Positions 1-9,290 of a DNA stretch of 64,000 nucleotides are shown in pieces. Position numbers and translations under genes: made by a program. Below the pieces are notes generated by a model that was not told the origin of the DNA, did no database searches, and worked only from the letters and a program-made list of their open reading frames with translations. Source of the stretch: Agarophyton chilense (taxonomy: Eukaryota; Rhodophyta; Florideophyceae; Gracilariales; Gracilariaceae); the NCBI GenBank assembly GCA_030374765.1, contig JARGXX010000001.1, positions 372,001-436,000 of the forward strand. The letters run 5' to 3'. Positions within the stretch are counted from its first letter, which is position 1. Every line of letters starts with the position of its first letter.

Positions 1-334
1 CCAGCGCCACCGACAGCGTCGCCAGCGCCCACCCCACGCGCACCACCGTGCCTTCCGACACCGTCCCGCGCCCAATCTGCCGACTACCTCCCGTCAGCCG
101 CGTCGCGTGCACGTTGAGCGCGTCCGAACGACGGTCGTAGTACTCGCCCAGGTAGTGCGTGCCAAACTGTGTCACCAACACGAACGCCCACACGCGCGCG
201 AACGCAGTCGCAGAGAAGCGTGGCGCCAGCAGCGACGCCGCCACGTGCGTTAGCGCCGACGTCACCGTCATCGGCAGCCGTAGCAGCCGCACCAGCCCCA
301 TCGCCTCAGCTCCGGCCCGCTCGCCACTGCTCAT
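1..334 (-). CDS. UbiA-family prenyltransferase, 5' part only
   Basis: Reading leftward from an ATG at 334, the frame is open for 111 codons and leaves the window, so only the N-terminus is present. Residues about 13-60 hold hydrophobic stretches. They are followed by a cytosolic-loop motif LGEYYDRRSDALN and then LTGGSRQIGRG. This is the first Asp-rich, Mg-prenyl-diphosphate-binding motif of UbiA-family membrane prenyltransferases, in the form seen in MenA-like members, followed by the usual Gly-rich turn. The family transfers an isoprenoid chain from a prenyl diphosphate to an aromatic or quinone-precursor acceptor inside a membrane. The acceptor cannot be told from this fragment. No targeting peptide is obvious; the N-terminus is short and begins MSSGERAGAEAMG. 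The first ATG is used because it immediately precedes the first hydrophobic segment; a second in-frame ATG lies 11 codons on. The family call is firm; quinone-pathway assignment is open. Confidence 0.75.
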   Translation of the reverse strand, partial: MSSGERAGAEAMGLVRLLRLPMTVTSALTHVAASLLAPRFSATAFARVWAFVLVTQFGTHYLGEYYDRRSDALNVHATRLTGGSRQIGRGTVSEGTVVRVGWALATLSVAL

Positions 335-492
335 CGCGCCTTGATCACACCCCTTCCCTTGCTCGCGCACCGCTGCGCACTCCGAGCGACGTGCGGGAAA
401 GCGTTGGTGTGTCTACCGCACGCCCCAACTCTGCGCGCTTACACCGCTGCGTTTTGATCAACAGTGCGTTGGAACCTAGAGCCATCTAAAAT
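335..492. other. Upstream region of the prenyltransferase gene
   Basis: The 158 bases between the prenyltransferase start and the first transposon target duplication probably hold its promoter and 5' leader. I see no TATA box or other recognisable motif. The LTR element inserted here has therefore landed within about 160 bp of the start codon. Confidence 0.4.
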
Positions 493-713
493 GTTACTGA
501 AAGGCTTGTCCCCGGGCAAAAGTACAGTTCGCAAAAGGCTGATTTTGGAAAATGGTCGATGTTGGAAACTTTCGTTGATTAGCCCATATCTTTGAGCCAT
601 TGCCTTTGATTCCAAATCTGCTCACACCTGCTTGTTCGTCTCAATGAGACAAAGACAACGATATAAAAAACGCATCACATTCTAACTAAAGATCGGCAAC
701 ACCACCAAAAACC

Positions 714-3700
714 TTGGCGAAGATATCACCTCGTTACAAAAACACTTCCTTGAACTTTATGTATGCAGCAATCTTTCGCTATCTTGCGACTTCCAAGCCA
801 CCACGTACACACTCCATGGCCTTATCAAAGAAAACACAAACCACCAGGCACAAACACGACCAGACAAAAGCAAAAGAGCGCCGACGTATGAAGAAAGTGA
901 CTGTCTTCCTGCTTCAGAATACCAATACGAAATAAAAGACACGTGACATAGCCAATGCAACCAAACTGTGTAAAAGCACCGTCTATAATTTGAAGCACCT
1001 CATTGATACTAAATCATACGATGCATTTCAGAGACGACTACACGAGTTGAAGTGAGTTTAGACTGGTGGCAACACTTTTGTCACATACAAAGAAGAAAAT
1101 CTGATCATTGAACGACTCGTAGAAGCTGCTGAACTTTGTTTTGCTGTAGATAATGAAACCCTTAAGTACGCCATGACAAGAGTAGCTGCAGACAGACTAA
1201 CTGGATAAAAAAAATGGATTACTCTTTGAAGATGCCATCCGCTCGTTTCGTTCCAAAAAAAGACAGTTGACATTCAAAACGCATTATTCGAAAGACAACT
1301 TTAGGTTGAAAGGGGAAACCTATGAGCACATAAAAACTTTCTTCGATGTCGTAGAAAGAATCGGTTCCCAACACTCTGGTCTACCGGACTATCCTACGCG
1401 CATATAGAATATGGACGAAACAGCCGTAAACACAACGTGGGGAAATGTAGCAAAAGCATACGGATCGGTGGCAACGAAGCACGGCGGTTGAAAAGTGGCG
1501 CAGAAAAAGCAGGGCGTTGACAAGCATATTACAGTCGTAATTGGGTGTTCTGCTTCGGTGTTGAAAGCCCCACCGTTCTTTATCGTAGCTGGCAGAAAGC
1601 TCACGCAGCATTGGTTCGCGCCTCTTCCTTATATCCACAAAAACAGTGCGTCCAGGTGCAACCAAGTGTCGAGACCGAATTGGCGAATTGGATGCCAAAC
1701 GATGCCGTGGTTGTCGTACAGTGGCGGAAGGGCTGACCTTTAAGGTTGTCAATATACTACACTGACCTTGTAGGTGATGGATGCGAGGGATCATCGGCCA
1801 TGAAGCTCCGGGCGAGCTACCATCTAGGTGTTGTCAGCCACGTCTAGTGTTGACATGTACCTTCTGGTTGAGTAATTTTTAGTACTTGTAATTGTAATTA
1901 TATTTATTTTAGTACAGTAGTGGAGTGGCCACCTGGCACTGCAGCCAGTTCTGGCCAGGTCTCTGACACTAGGTCAGAGACCGTGCCTTGCTGGCACCTC
2001 CCGGGTGATCTGGAGAGTGCAGTCCATTGCATATAGGGAACTGCACCTCCCCCATCCTAATCTGATAAATACAGGCACCACTTGGGTCACGACTATACCT
2101 TTTGGTTCATCGTTTCTCAACAACCACACAGGTTTTCCCGCGCGTCGACGCCTACCATCGTTCACGTACACGGCATAGGCTAGTTACCCCGCCGTTTGCC
2201 CCTGCGGGTTTTCACGGTGCCCTGTTACCTCGAGGTTTATTACGTCTACCTTCTAAGGTTGAGCGTCACCACGCTCCCTACGGCTGAGCGTCACTACGCT
2301 CCCGAGACAAGACAGTAGCATACTCCAGAGGTGATTGTACGACAGTGGTAAATTGGAAACAGAACGGTTCTGTGAACAGTAAGACTCGTGAATTGTTCAT
2401 GAATCACCAAGACAATTTTGTATGAAAGCATGTGCTCGTGTTTAAATATTACCTGATTACTATGGACGGTCATTCATCGCGAAAGGGCATTAGATGGGTG
2501 ATGGAATGCGAAACGAATATATTGTAGTGCAACGCCCTCGGCGATATTCTGGTGTCGGATACTCATAAGTTAATATTGATACTCTTGTGGGGGATGCTCT
2601 ACTTATGAGAGGAAAGTTGTAGGTTTTTTGGCGCTATGGTAGCGTGGTGTATTCAGAAGGCAGGGACCCCCGTTATAATGGGTCCCCATATGAGAAAAAC
2701 ATTAATTAGAAATGTAGTAATATAATAAGGGCACTAGATTAGTTTATTTTATTTAATTAATTAGTGTAGTGGCCACAGTAGAACAGTTCTTGTGCTCCGC
2801 CGATCTTGCCGTCGCCATCACCAAGTAAATGGGTACCTTGTGTTCGGGTCTAAGTGTGACTGCCTTTGCAGGATTAGTATTCCCTTCGGAGGGTATCCGC
2901 ATTTCCATCGGTTCAGTTATCCCACCGGCATCTCTTAAGGAGTGATTCTTACTACACCTTGCGTGTTTTCCCTGTTTCTTTTATACTTATATTTTACTGT
3001 GTGCTACAGGTTTCTTCTCCGCCCCAGTCTTGGGTTGTTTCTTGGTTTCTTGTTATTTCTACAGCTCCGTTGGAGTTTCCCCCTTTATTTATTCTCTTAT
3101 TTCCCCTGTCCCAAGGATTATCGGCATTGCTATCGTACACTGAATACTCGTTTCTATCCCCACTTCCGTGGTAAATCCTGAAGTCTCCGTGAAGTGACAC
3201 CCACAGCTATGAGATACGGAAGGCTCTACGCTGAGTTCCCCTAAGAAAAGAGCAAGGCTTCGAACACCTTGAGTGTCTTTTCCCCTCGCGGGGTATTGCA
3301 CTACATATATTTGTTCCTGTTTCGAAGCCTACTAATAAGTCTGACATACTTCAACCGTGTGACCAGCGTATTAACCAGACCTTCAAACAGACATTAAGAT
3401 AACTTCGAGACCAATTCGACCGTTCCGCAGTGCCCAAAACTCGTACACGTCGCTTTAACCTTTCATGTGCCGTACAGACGCATAAAACCATTACGCCACC
3501 AACCATTTAAAGCTCATTTGAGAACACAGGATTGTTTTCTTTTAACCCAGGCTTTGCAGATCGGTACAAACGCACACAATCGCTAGACTGTTATGTGTCA
3601 GTGCAGAATGGCGGATGCATTGGAGACATGATTTCCGACGTGCAGAAGAAAAAAAGACCGACGAAGAAGTGTGTATAAAAGCGCTCCACATATTTGAGAG

Positions 3701-4244
3701 TGAGTTAACCGCAACCATCAAGTGTCAAAAGCTTTCAATGCTGTTTCAAAGCTCAGAAACAGAAATAAATATCATTATGAAAACAATTACACCCATCTAT
3801 ACAGAGAAGGAGATACTTGGTCGTCGCATTGCTCCTCCGAAATCAGTTGCACTTGACTGCGGTGAGCCGGCTGAGCACAAAACCGTTGCGCAAATGCTGA
3901 AGGAAATGAGAGATAAAGACGCAGCGAAACAAGACAAACCATGCAAAAATCAACTCAATGCGCAAAACAAAGCCGCACAGCGCCACGAGAGGGAGGAAAA
4001 GAAGCGTAGAGTTCTGTTAAAGAAACAATATCAGCAGATGATTCGATCGAAGAACAGAGCGAGCAAACGAGCTATTGAATTCCATAGCCGTGTGGTGAAG
4101 AAATGTATCAGGGCCAGGAAGCAGAAGAGACGTCTTTTCTTGGCTCGCTTGTCGCCTGGGCAGAAAGATGCAGCGTTGTTGGCTCTTGGTGTGACGGCGG
4201 AGGTGGTCAAAGACCTTTTGTGTCATGTTTCCGTTGTTTCGTAG
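714..4244 (+). pseudogene. pogo-type DDE_1 transposase, broken
   Basis: A helix-turn-helix-like stretch (DIANATKLCKSTVYNLK, around 945-995) comes first. A CENP-B/HTH-like helical region follows (1065-1210). The catalytic core starts at NMDET with the first acidic residue (about 1408-1422) and runs through VVIGCSASVLKAPPFFIVAG to about 1640. A frame shift near 1640-1690 leads to a stretch resembling the N-G-W-M region. The middle of the core, with the second and third acidic residues, is missing at the 1744-3335 insert. The C-terminus resumes at SDILQPCDQRINQTFK (about 3340) and FENTGLFSFNP (about 3515). In-frame stops lie near 933, 1052, 1058, 1206, 1405, 1489, 3402 and 3508, with a shift near 1207. 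A 209-codon basic, Lys/Arg-rich open frame (3615-4244) follows in another frame and is probably the tail. No function is expected. Confidence 0.8.
1744..3335. repeat. LTR-like insert within the pogo element
   Basis: This block separates the two halves of the transposase and has no coding similarity. It contains AT-rich tracts (about 1880-1915 and 2735-2765), the second resembling the TTAATT-rich tract of the gypsy LTRs at 35605-35640. It also has a short hairpin at 2664-2687 (GGGACCC against GGGTCCC) and TG...CA stretches of LTR size. I infer one or two decayed solo LTRs. I could not define the ends or a target duplication. Confidence 0.4.
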
Positions 4245-4308
4245 TTTCCAGTATGGACCTTTCAACCTACATCTGGATAGTACGGGATCGAAAGGATTTC
4301 CTGTGGCT

Positions 4309-4323
4309 GGGGGGGGGGGGGGG
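4309..4323 (+). repeat. 15-base guanine homopolymer
   Basis: Fifteen consecutive G residues lie near the right end of the pogo element. A similar run of about ten G residues occurs near 20825. Both may be replication-slippage tracts or assembly artefacts. Confidence 0.9.
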
Positions 4324-5136
4324 CAGATTTGGGGTGGAATCATTCAAGCATGTTTTTTATGGAGTTCTCTACGCTCTACGCCAAAGCGATTGCATTTGGT
4401 TTCAAAGGTTAAAGTTGAATAATTTTGGAGATACAATCAAAGTTTGTTAAAAGTATCCAATTTGAGCATTTTGCGAACGGTACTCTTTCTTTTACTTTTC
4501 TTGTTGTCCTCCTTTTCTTTCCTTCCCCTCCCCCAAGTCTGGCGCGCGCAGAAAGAATCTGATATTTTAGCTCGCGAGGGGGTGCGTCTGTGCCACACAT
4601 GGACACAGCCCCATACGGAGGCCAACGCGCCCCCCAACTCAAACTACGCCACGTGGTGGAGTAGCAAATGGGGTTGCGTTCTGTTAAAATGTAGCAGAAA
4701 TATCTCAAAATTGCTGGAGGGCAATTCTACACTCAAAGCGTCACGCCATCGCGTGCCGCCGTTGTAAATAGCGCAGCTTTTGCTTGACACTTTCGCGACC
4801 GCCTCTTTTTCACCCTATCCCTCGCGCATCATAGCTTGCGCACTCCTCGAGCTCGTTCCGCCCTTGTCGCGCTTTTCGCCCGCTCTTTCTGCTTTTCCAC
4901 GTTTGGTCTGCACTTTTCCGCGCTTGTGGCTCGTTCTAATTCCGTTCTTGTTCACTGGCACCAACGCTGTGCTTCCCATGCGCTGCTTCGTTTGAGCCAT
5001 ACCGTCTTCTATTGTAATCTGTCACTACACGCGCTCTATCCGACGACTGACGTGCACAGGTTGGTGTTTCAGGCCTGGGTCTTACAATCGTCAGACATTC
5101 CTCTTCGGCAGGGCAGGTGGTAAACGTGCCACGACT

Positions 5137-5655
5137 ATGCTTGTGACCAAACAGCGAGTGAGAGCGCAGCGCACACGCCAGGTTTCTCGATCACATGTGC
5201 GAGCGTTGGCGATGCGCTTGTTGCCGCGACTCCGTAACGAACGCCGGGACCTCATGGCTTTCCTCCACGATAAGGAGGACACCGTCGCTATCTCCCTAGA
5301 TGCCCATCGGACCCATCGGCACCCTGCATACAACGTTTTCTTTTCACTCCTGAGGAGATCGTTCGAATTTACCCCGAGAAGCTCGTCCAGATTGTACGGA
5401 AACAAATCGCATTGTTTCTTGAAGAATCCCCTGACTACGCGCTGTCGGGTATCATATTTCGAGAACTTGGGCTAGCTGAGTCCGTTCATGATACGAATAA
5501 CTATACGTGTTAGCGCTCTGGTCTGGATTGGAACTTTGCTGCCATCTATTGGGACAATTCTCACTACGGATTTATTGGGACTTATCAAGCCACTGACGAC
5601 CATTACTCGATCCTCCTTTACTTCTTCTTTTTCGGAGGTGCCAAATAAAGAAGTC
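5137..5655 (+). pseudogene. Unrecognised coding-like stretch inside the gag-bearing element
   Basis: On the plus strand, opposite to gag, residues such as FTPEEIVRIYPEKLVQI (from 5343) and LSGIIFRELGLAESVHD read like real protein. After a stop near 5512 the same frame continues with FAAIYWDNSHYGFIGTYQ. Just upstream, in another frame, an ATG-started basic stretch (from 5137) precedes it. I do not recognise the family. It could be a captured host exon or a piece of another transposon lying inside the 1.7-kb interior. Base composition is higher in GC than the flanking fossil sequence. Confidence 0.35.
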
Positions 5656-5907
5656 CACACCGTGAGCAAACAAGGGCGCTTCGTTCATGGAGGTCAATGC
5701 CGAGAACTTTCCATACTCTAAATTCACACTTGGTGCGTGAGAACAGGAAACCAGTGAAGCCACTTACTCATGGCTCATTCTCGTTCTCGAAGGCAGAGTT
5801 CCATCACGCCGAGGTATCTCGAAATGTCTTATCGGTGTGTTCATTTTCAAGATCGTCTCGACTTTAGCATCCAGGCCGCCATATATTATGGCCTCAATCT
5901 TCTTGGT

Positions 5908-6318
5908 TCAAATGACTCTGAGAAGTACTGGAAGTACTTCTGCAGAGTTGCGTCGTTCTTCAAAAACAAAAACGAGCTTCCGCCGCGCATTTTCGACTTC
6001 CGTGATGCTCAGAAGCATCTGCAACAATGGAATGTCACTCTCCGCCATAATCTGCTTCTTTTCAGCTTTATAGTCCATTTCTTCCTTGTTCAACGAACCC
6101 GACTCTGCAAATGTCCTATAATAGAAGTAGAACTCATAGCCCTCTAAGTGACAGAAAAGCCTAAAGGCCTTCTCTTCGTCCGTCTTTTCGCGCATGGCGA
6201 CATTTTCGTACGCAAAGAAAAAATGCTCGACCTCCGCTCTGTCAGAGCTGTCGGACATATCGAGAGTATTATTAGATTCGGATACCTTCTTATTTGAAGA
6301 CCTTACATGCGGTATCAT
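5908..6318 (-). pseudogene. Gag-like remnant of the LTR element
   Basis: This 136-codon frame starts with an ATG whose first base is the last base of the right LTR. It contains VEHFFFAYENVAMREKTDEE, then AFRLFCHLEGYEFYFYYRTF and a Y-K-x-x-K stretch. This is the helical layout of Ty3/gypsy-type Gag capsid domains: an F-x-x-Y-E-N start, a K-A-x-x-L/F-x-x-H-L core and an aromatic turn. Gag is the structural protein that packages the element RNA. Its position directly beside the 5' LTR on the minus strand supports the element's orientation. Only a fragment remains. Confidence 0.6.
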
Positions 6319-7043
6319 GAAGGGCTTGTCTCAGGGCAAGCGTACCCTTTCCCTTACTTTTTTGTTGTCCTCCTTTTTCTTCATTCCCCTCCCCCATGTA
6401 GTATAAAGAGCTACAATGATGAGGTAATTATGCCACGTGGTGGACCTTTATTGTTTTCTGCATGCGCCGTGTATAAAAGTAGTTTATTTAGCAATTTGCT
6501 TAGCTTTTGGCTAATTTACCATTATTTAGATAAGAGTAAATGGATAGGGAGGCACACCTCAAGGGGACCTCCTGGTGGCCACGTGTCGAGGAGGGCCACC
6601 GCAGGTCAAGTGGATGTTGAGATATATCTTCACCAAGCATGGCCACCCCCTGTCATGATTGTGAAGACAAGCCCCTACTAGACTACTTTTACCCTTTTTG
6701 GTTTCTGCAGTCGAGGATAAAGATAAGCCTTGTGCTCTTACAGTTTTCTGGACCGGCGTGCGCTATGAATCATCTTCTAGCAACGTGGTCTCAGTTAGCC
6801 TGCCGTTCCTGTTGCACCTTACAGTGGCTGGTGCTGCCACACCTTACAGGTATCCACAACATAATCCTCTTAGATCGAGCACATCTCGCGCTCCCTACAA
6901 AAGTCAGTTCTTACATCCCTCGGTACAGTTTTGGTTTATAACACACCCCAAGTCCGCCGCTCGCAAAAATGTTCTGATATTTGAGCTCTCGAGGGACTGC
7001 GTCCGCCCTACACGTGGCTACAAAGTCCATACAGAGGCCGACA
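6318..7043 (-). repeat. Right (5') LTR of the gag-bearing element, split by a solo LTR
   Basis: The 172 LTR bases are 6318-6396 plus 6951-7043. This copy lacks the pogo insertion and shows the intact single TA at 6343-6344. On the minus strand, bases directly inside it read TGATACCGCATG, the place where a primer-binding site is expected. I could not match it to a tRNA by eye. Confidence 0.8.
6397..6945. repeat. Solo LTR, 549 bp, inserted in the right LTR
   Basis: It starts TGTAGTATAAAG and ends TTATAACACA. It is flanked by exact five-base duplications CCCCA at 6392-6396 and 6946-6950. Removing it restores CTCCCCCAAGTC, which matches the unfilled sister LTR at 4527-4539. TATAAAAG at 6472 could be its core promoter. 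No internal domain remains, so it is most simply a solo LTR left by recombination between two LTRs. The family is unknown, and it resembles neither the 280-bp nor the 447-bp LTRs in this window. Confidence 0.85.
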
Positions 7044-7048
7044 GTTAG

Positions 7049-7572
7049 AATATGTGAAATTAATCCTACAGTAGAAGGCGCTACAACCATTTAAACTATT
7101 TGTATCAACTCGACACCTCGACTTCCTCCGTCGTGTTCTTCCTGCCTGCACCCCAGACACGGCGAGACTCATGCCGTTGTCTTTCGAGTGCTGTGTTTGT
7201 TTCACCATTGGAGCGGGTTCAAGCATTGCTACTGATGTCTTCGGTCTGTGACCTGGGCGAAAACATTTCCTGAACCGCTTGTGTTGTCATAGGCACCCAT
7301 TATGTTTCAATAGACCGACTCTGGTTTTTTTTACACAAGAAAGAACGCCCAAAGTGGCTCCTAGATCCATTCGAGTTGTAAAGAGACCACAATCGGTAAT
7401 GACGCGTGCAAGTCCAAATAGGCCATGCCGAGGTGGCGGAGCAACGCGATACGTCTTTTAAAAGTGTTCCAAACTCTATGTACCACTTGGAGGTGTAATC
7501 GAGAAAGAGAACAGGCAGAAGCAAGCACAAAAAGTTAGCACAAAAGCGTTTATTACGTGAATGCGACACACG
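7049..7572. other. No recognisable feature
   Basis: These 520 bases lie between the LTR complex and the next fossil. I see only short chance reading frames on both strands and no repeats. Confidence 0.5.
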
Positions 7573-9290
7573 TTACTTTGATTCCATCATGAATGTGTTG
7601 AGCTTAAGAAGTACCGATTCATACAGCTCCTCATCAATGTCAAAGTTCCCATCCGAGGCCACTCTTCCGTCGTCATCTTTTGTATCTGGCTCACTTTCGT
7701 CGTTTGAATCAGCACTGATGTGCGAATTTATGAAGTAAAATACTTCAAGAACCGGGCTGTCACCGCCATGTATTATTTGTCACGCAAAGACATTTCTACA
7801 GATCTCATTCTGCAAAAAACCTTTTGGCTCACTAGTACCCGAAGCATTTCATTTACTTTCGAAAACATGAGCAGCTTCTAGGGCAGCACTTCTTTTAAAA
7901 GCTACAGAAATGTATGAGGTCCCTAATTCGTCTTCTGTAATGTTCATCATCTTCCTTAGACCTTAGAACAACCTTTCCTTCGGCACTATACCCTTGATGT
8001 AAATCACAGTCTTGCACCCTTTCCGTGGAGAGATCACTGTGATCTGCAACAGCCTAGTACCTAGAGGTAATAAACATAACCCTTCTCACCCGCAGGTGCA
8101 ATTACTCAAAATGCGGAACTAACTCCTGAAGAGATCGCCCTTTCACGTAGATTTAACAACGCACCTCTCGCTTCCATTCCCTCGATCCAAGTTCAAAAGG
8201 ACTGGTTATTGCTTTACTAAGAAGACAAGAGCAATCATTTTTGTCAATCTTCTCTTCCCGAACCAACGCTTGCATTTCTACAAGTTTTTGAGCTTCTCCC
8301 TTTTCGGTGAGACACTCTGTTTTTCTTCTTGCGAAAAGATACGAAGACAATAGAAGCGCCTCAAAAGTTTCGTCATGTGTGGGTTCTTGTAGCTGGCCAA
8401 TACGACCTCTGTGCTGTAAGTATGCCTTTACGAATTTTTCGTGCGATATACCAAAGGTTCCTGGACTGTAATCACATCCAGAAAAGATGTGAAGACTTAC
8501 CAATGTTGGCGGGGAGATTTATCCCTGCTCAGTAATGCCGATGATAGCGTCTATGTCGAAAACGATACCAACTAGCGCGTGATAAATTCTCTTCCGTCTC
8601 ATTCACTCTGTCAGACAGGATATCATGGTGACGTTGGTATCATCGGAGAAAAGAACGCATGCTGATCTGTTCGCTAAAGAAGAAGAATGTACATCAGCCG
8701 ACAAGCAATCGAGGACAAACGCCTTGAACGAAGCCACAAACCTAGTTTCAGACTCCCTTTGCATCAGATCCACGTTTCAAATATCCAGACCGACTCCAGA
8801 GGAGATGAACAGAGCGCAATACCTGGGTATATGATTTACCTGAGTCTCATTCTTTCTTGCTTCCGAAAAGGGTCTCTCAAGGCTGATCTCCTCCTCATTG
8901 GGAGAGTGTTTTCTTCTAGACATTAAGACGTGCTTTCCGTGCAGGTCGCTCATCTTTGTACTTGCTGTGATACCACTGGCCTCCATTCCCAGTAAGCCAT
9001 CTGTGATTCAGAAAGTTCCACCATGAAGAAAAACCCGTAGCTCCGTTCCCAAATCTTTCCTGAGCTCCATTGTGGCTTTAGCTTCACAGAAGAGATTGGC
9101 ACCTGAACGACGCTGCATTTCCATCTTGAAGACGGAAACGCTGCTATCTTCTATAAAATACAGATTGTAGAGCTTCATATTCGCATACGGCGGTCGCTCA
9201 TTTTGTCGTGGACGATTTAAAATGTTATGGTTTTTGCCAAGGCACGAACAGGCAAACCAAGTTCTCTTGTAATGCGTCCCATGTGACAAA
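7573..9290 (-). pseudogene. Decayed transposon-associated protein with an SGCDY motif
   Basis: Read right to left, islands of protein-like sequence follow one another. FVASFKAFVLDCLSAD and then ACVLFSDDTNVTM lie at about 8640-8760. VSLHIFSGCDYSPGTFGIS then helical sequence follows (about 8155-8503). An acidic C-terminus ends DIDEELYESVLLKLN and FMMESK before a stop at 7573. The SDDTD-like and H-x-F-x-G-C-D pattern is what is seen in large proteins of unknown role carried by several eukaryotic DNA transposons, sometimes compared with XPG/FEN nucleases. Stops and shifts separate the islands, so this is a fossil. An intron-bearing gene is less likely. I could not assign it to a transposon superfamily. 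Confidence 0.45.

Larger units (their letters stand above)
525..4480 (+). mobile_element. pogo-like (Tc1/mariner superfamily) DNA transposon, degenerate
   Basis: The ends read CAGTTCGCAAAA at 525 and, reverse-complemented, CCGTTCGCAAAA at 4480. The similarity continues for about 28 bp with five mismatches. Both ends are flanked by TA (523-524 and 4481-4482), the target duplication of the Tc1/mariner/pogo group. The unfilled site survives in the sister LTR with a single TA at 6343-6344, so the boundaries are exact. Inside, on the plus strand, are pieces of a DDE_1 (Tigger/pogo/jerky type) transposase. The element is about 4.0 kb, of which roughly 1.6 kb (1744-3335) looks like later LTR-type sequence. 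The unexpanded element would be about 2.4 kb, normal for the family. Confidence 0.85.
498..4627 (-). repeat. Left (3') LTR of the gag-bearing element, split by a DNA transposon
   Basis: The 172 bases of LTR sequence are 498-524 plus 4483-4627. The intervening block is the pogo-like transposon with its TA duplication. The stretch CCCCAAGTC at 4531-4539 is the unfilled counterpart of the solo-LTR site in the other LTR. Confidence 0.8.
498..7043 (-). mobile_element. LTR retroelement fossil, gag-bearing, nested host of two other elements
   Basis: Two same-orientation copies of a 172-bp repeat bound this block. The left copy is 498-4627, interrupted by 525-4480. The right copy is 6318-7043, interrupted by 6397-6950. 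They begin TG and end CA in the right copy, and are roughly 80% identical by eye, so the insertion is old. Five-base flanks GTTAC (493-497) and GTTAG (7044-7048) agree at four of five positions, as expected of an aged target duplication. On the minus strand a purine-rich run (about 4627-4639) abuts the left repeat, where a polypurine tract should be. A gag-like frame starts at the inner edge of the right repeat. The remaining inside (4628-6317) is only 1.7 kb and I see no reverse transcriptase or integrase. It therefore looks like a gag-only, non-autonomous LTR element (TR-GAG-like) or an internally deleted copy. It is broken. Confidence 0.8.

Noticed and set aside
4644-4660. GCCACGTGGTGGA shared with the solo LTR at 6430
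   Set aside because: Flanks do not align. One copy is internal to the gag-bearing element and the other inside an unrelated solo LTR, so it is likely a chance match of a palindromic CACGTG core.
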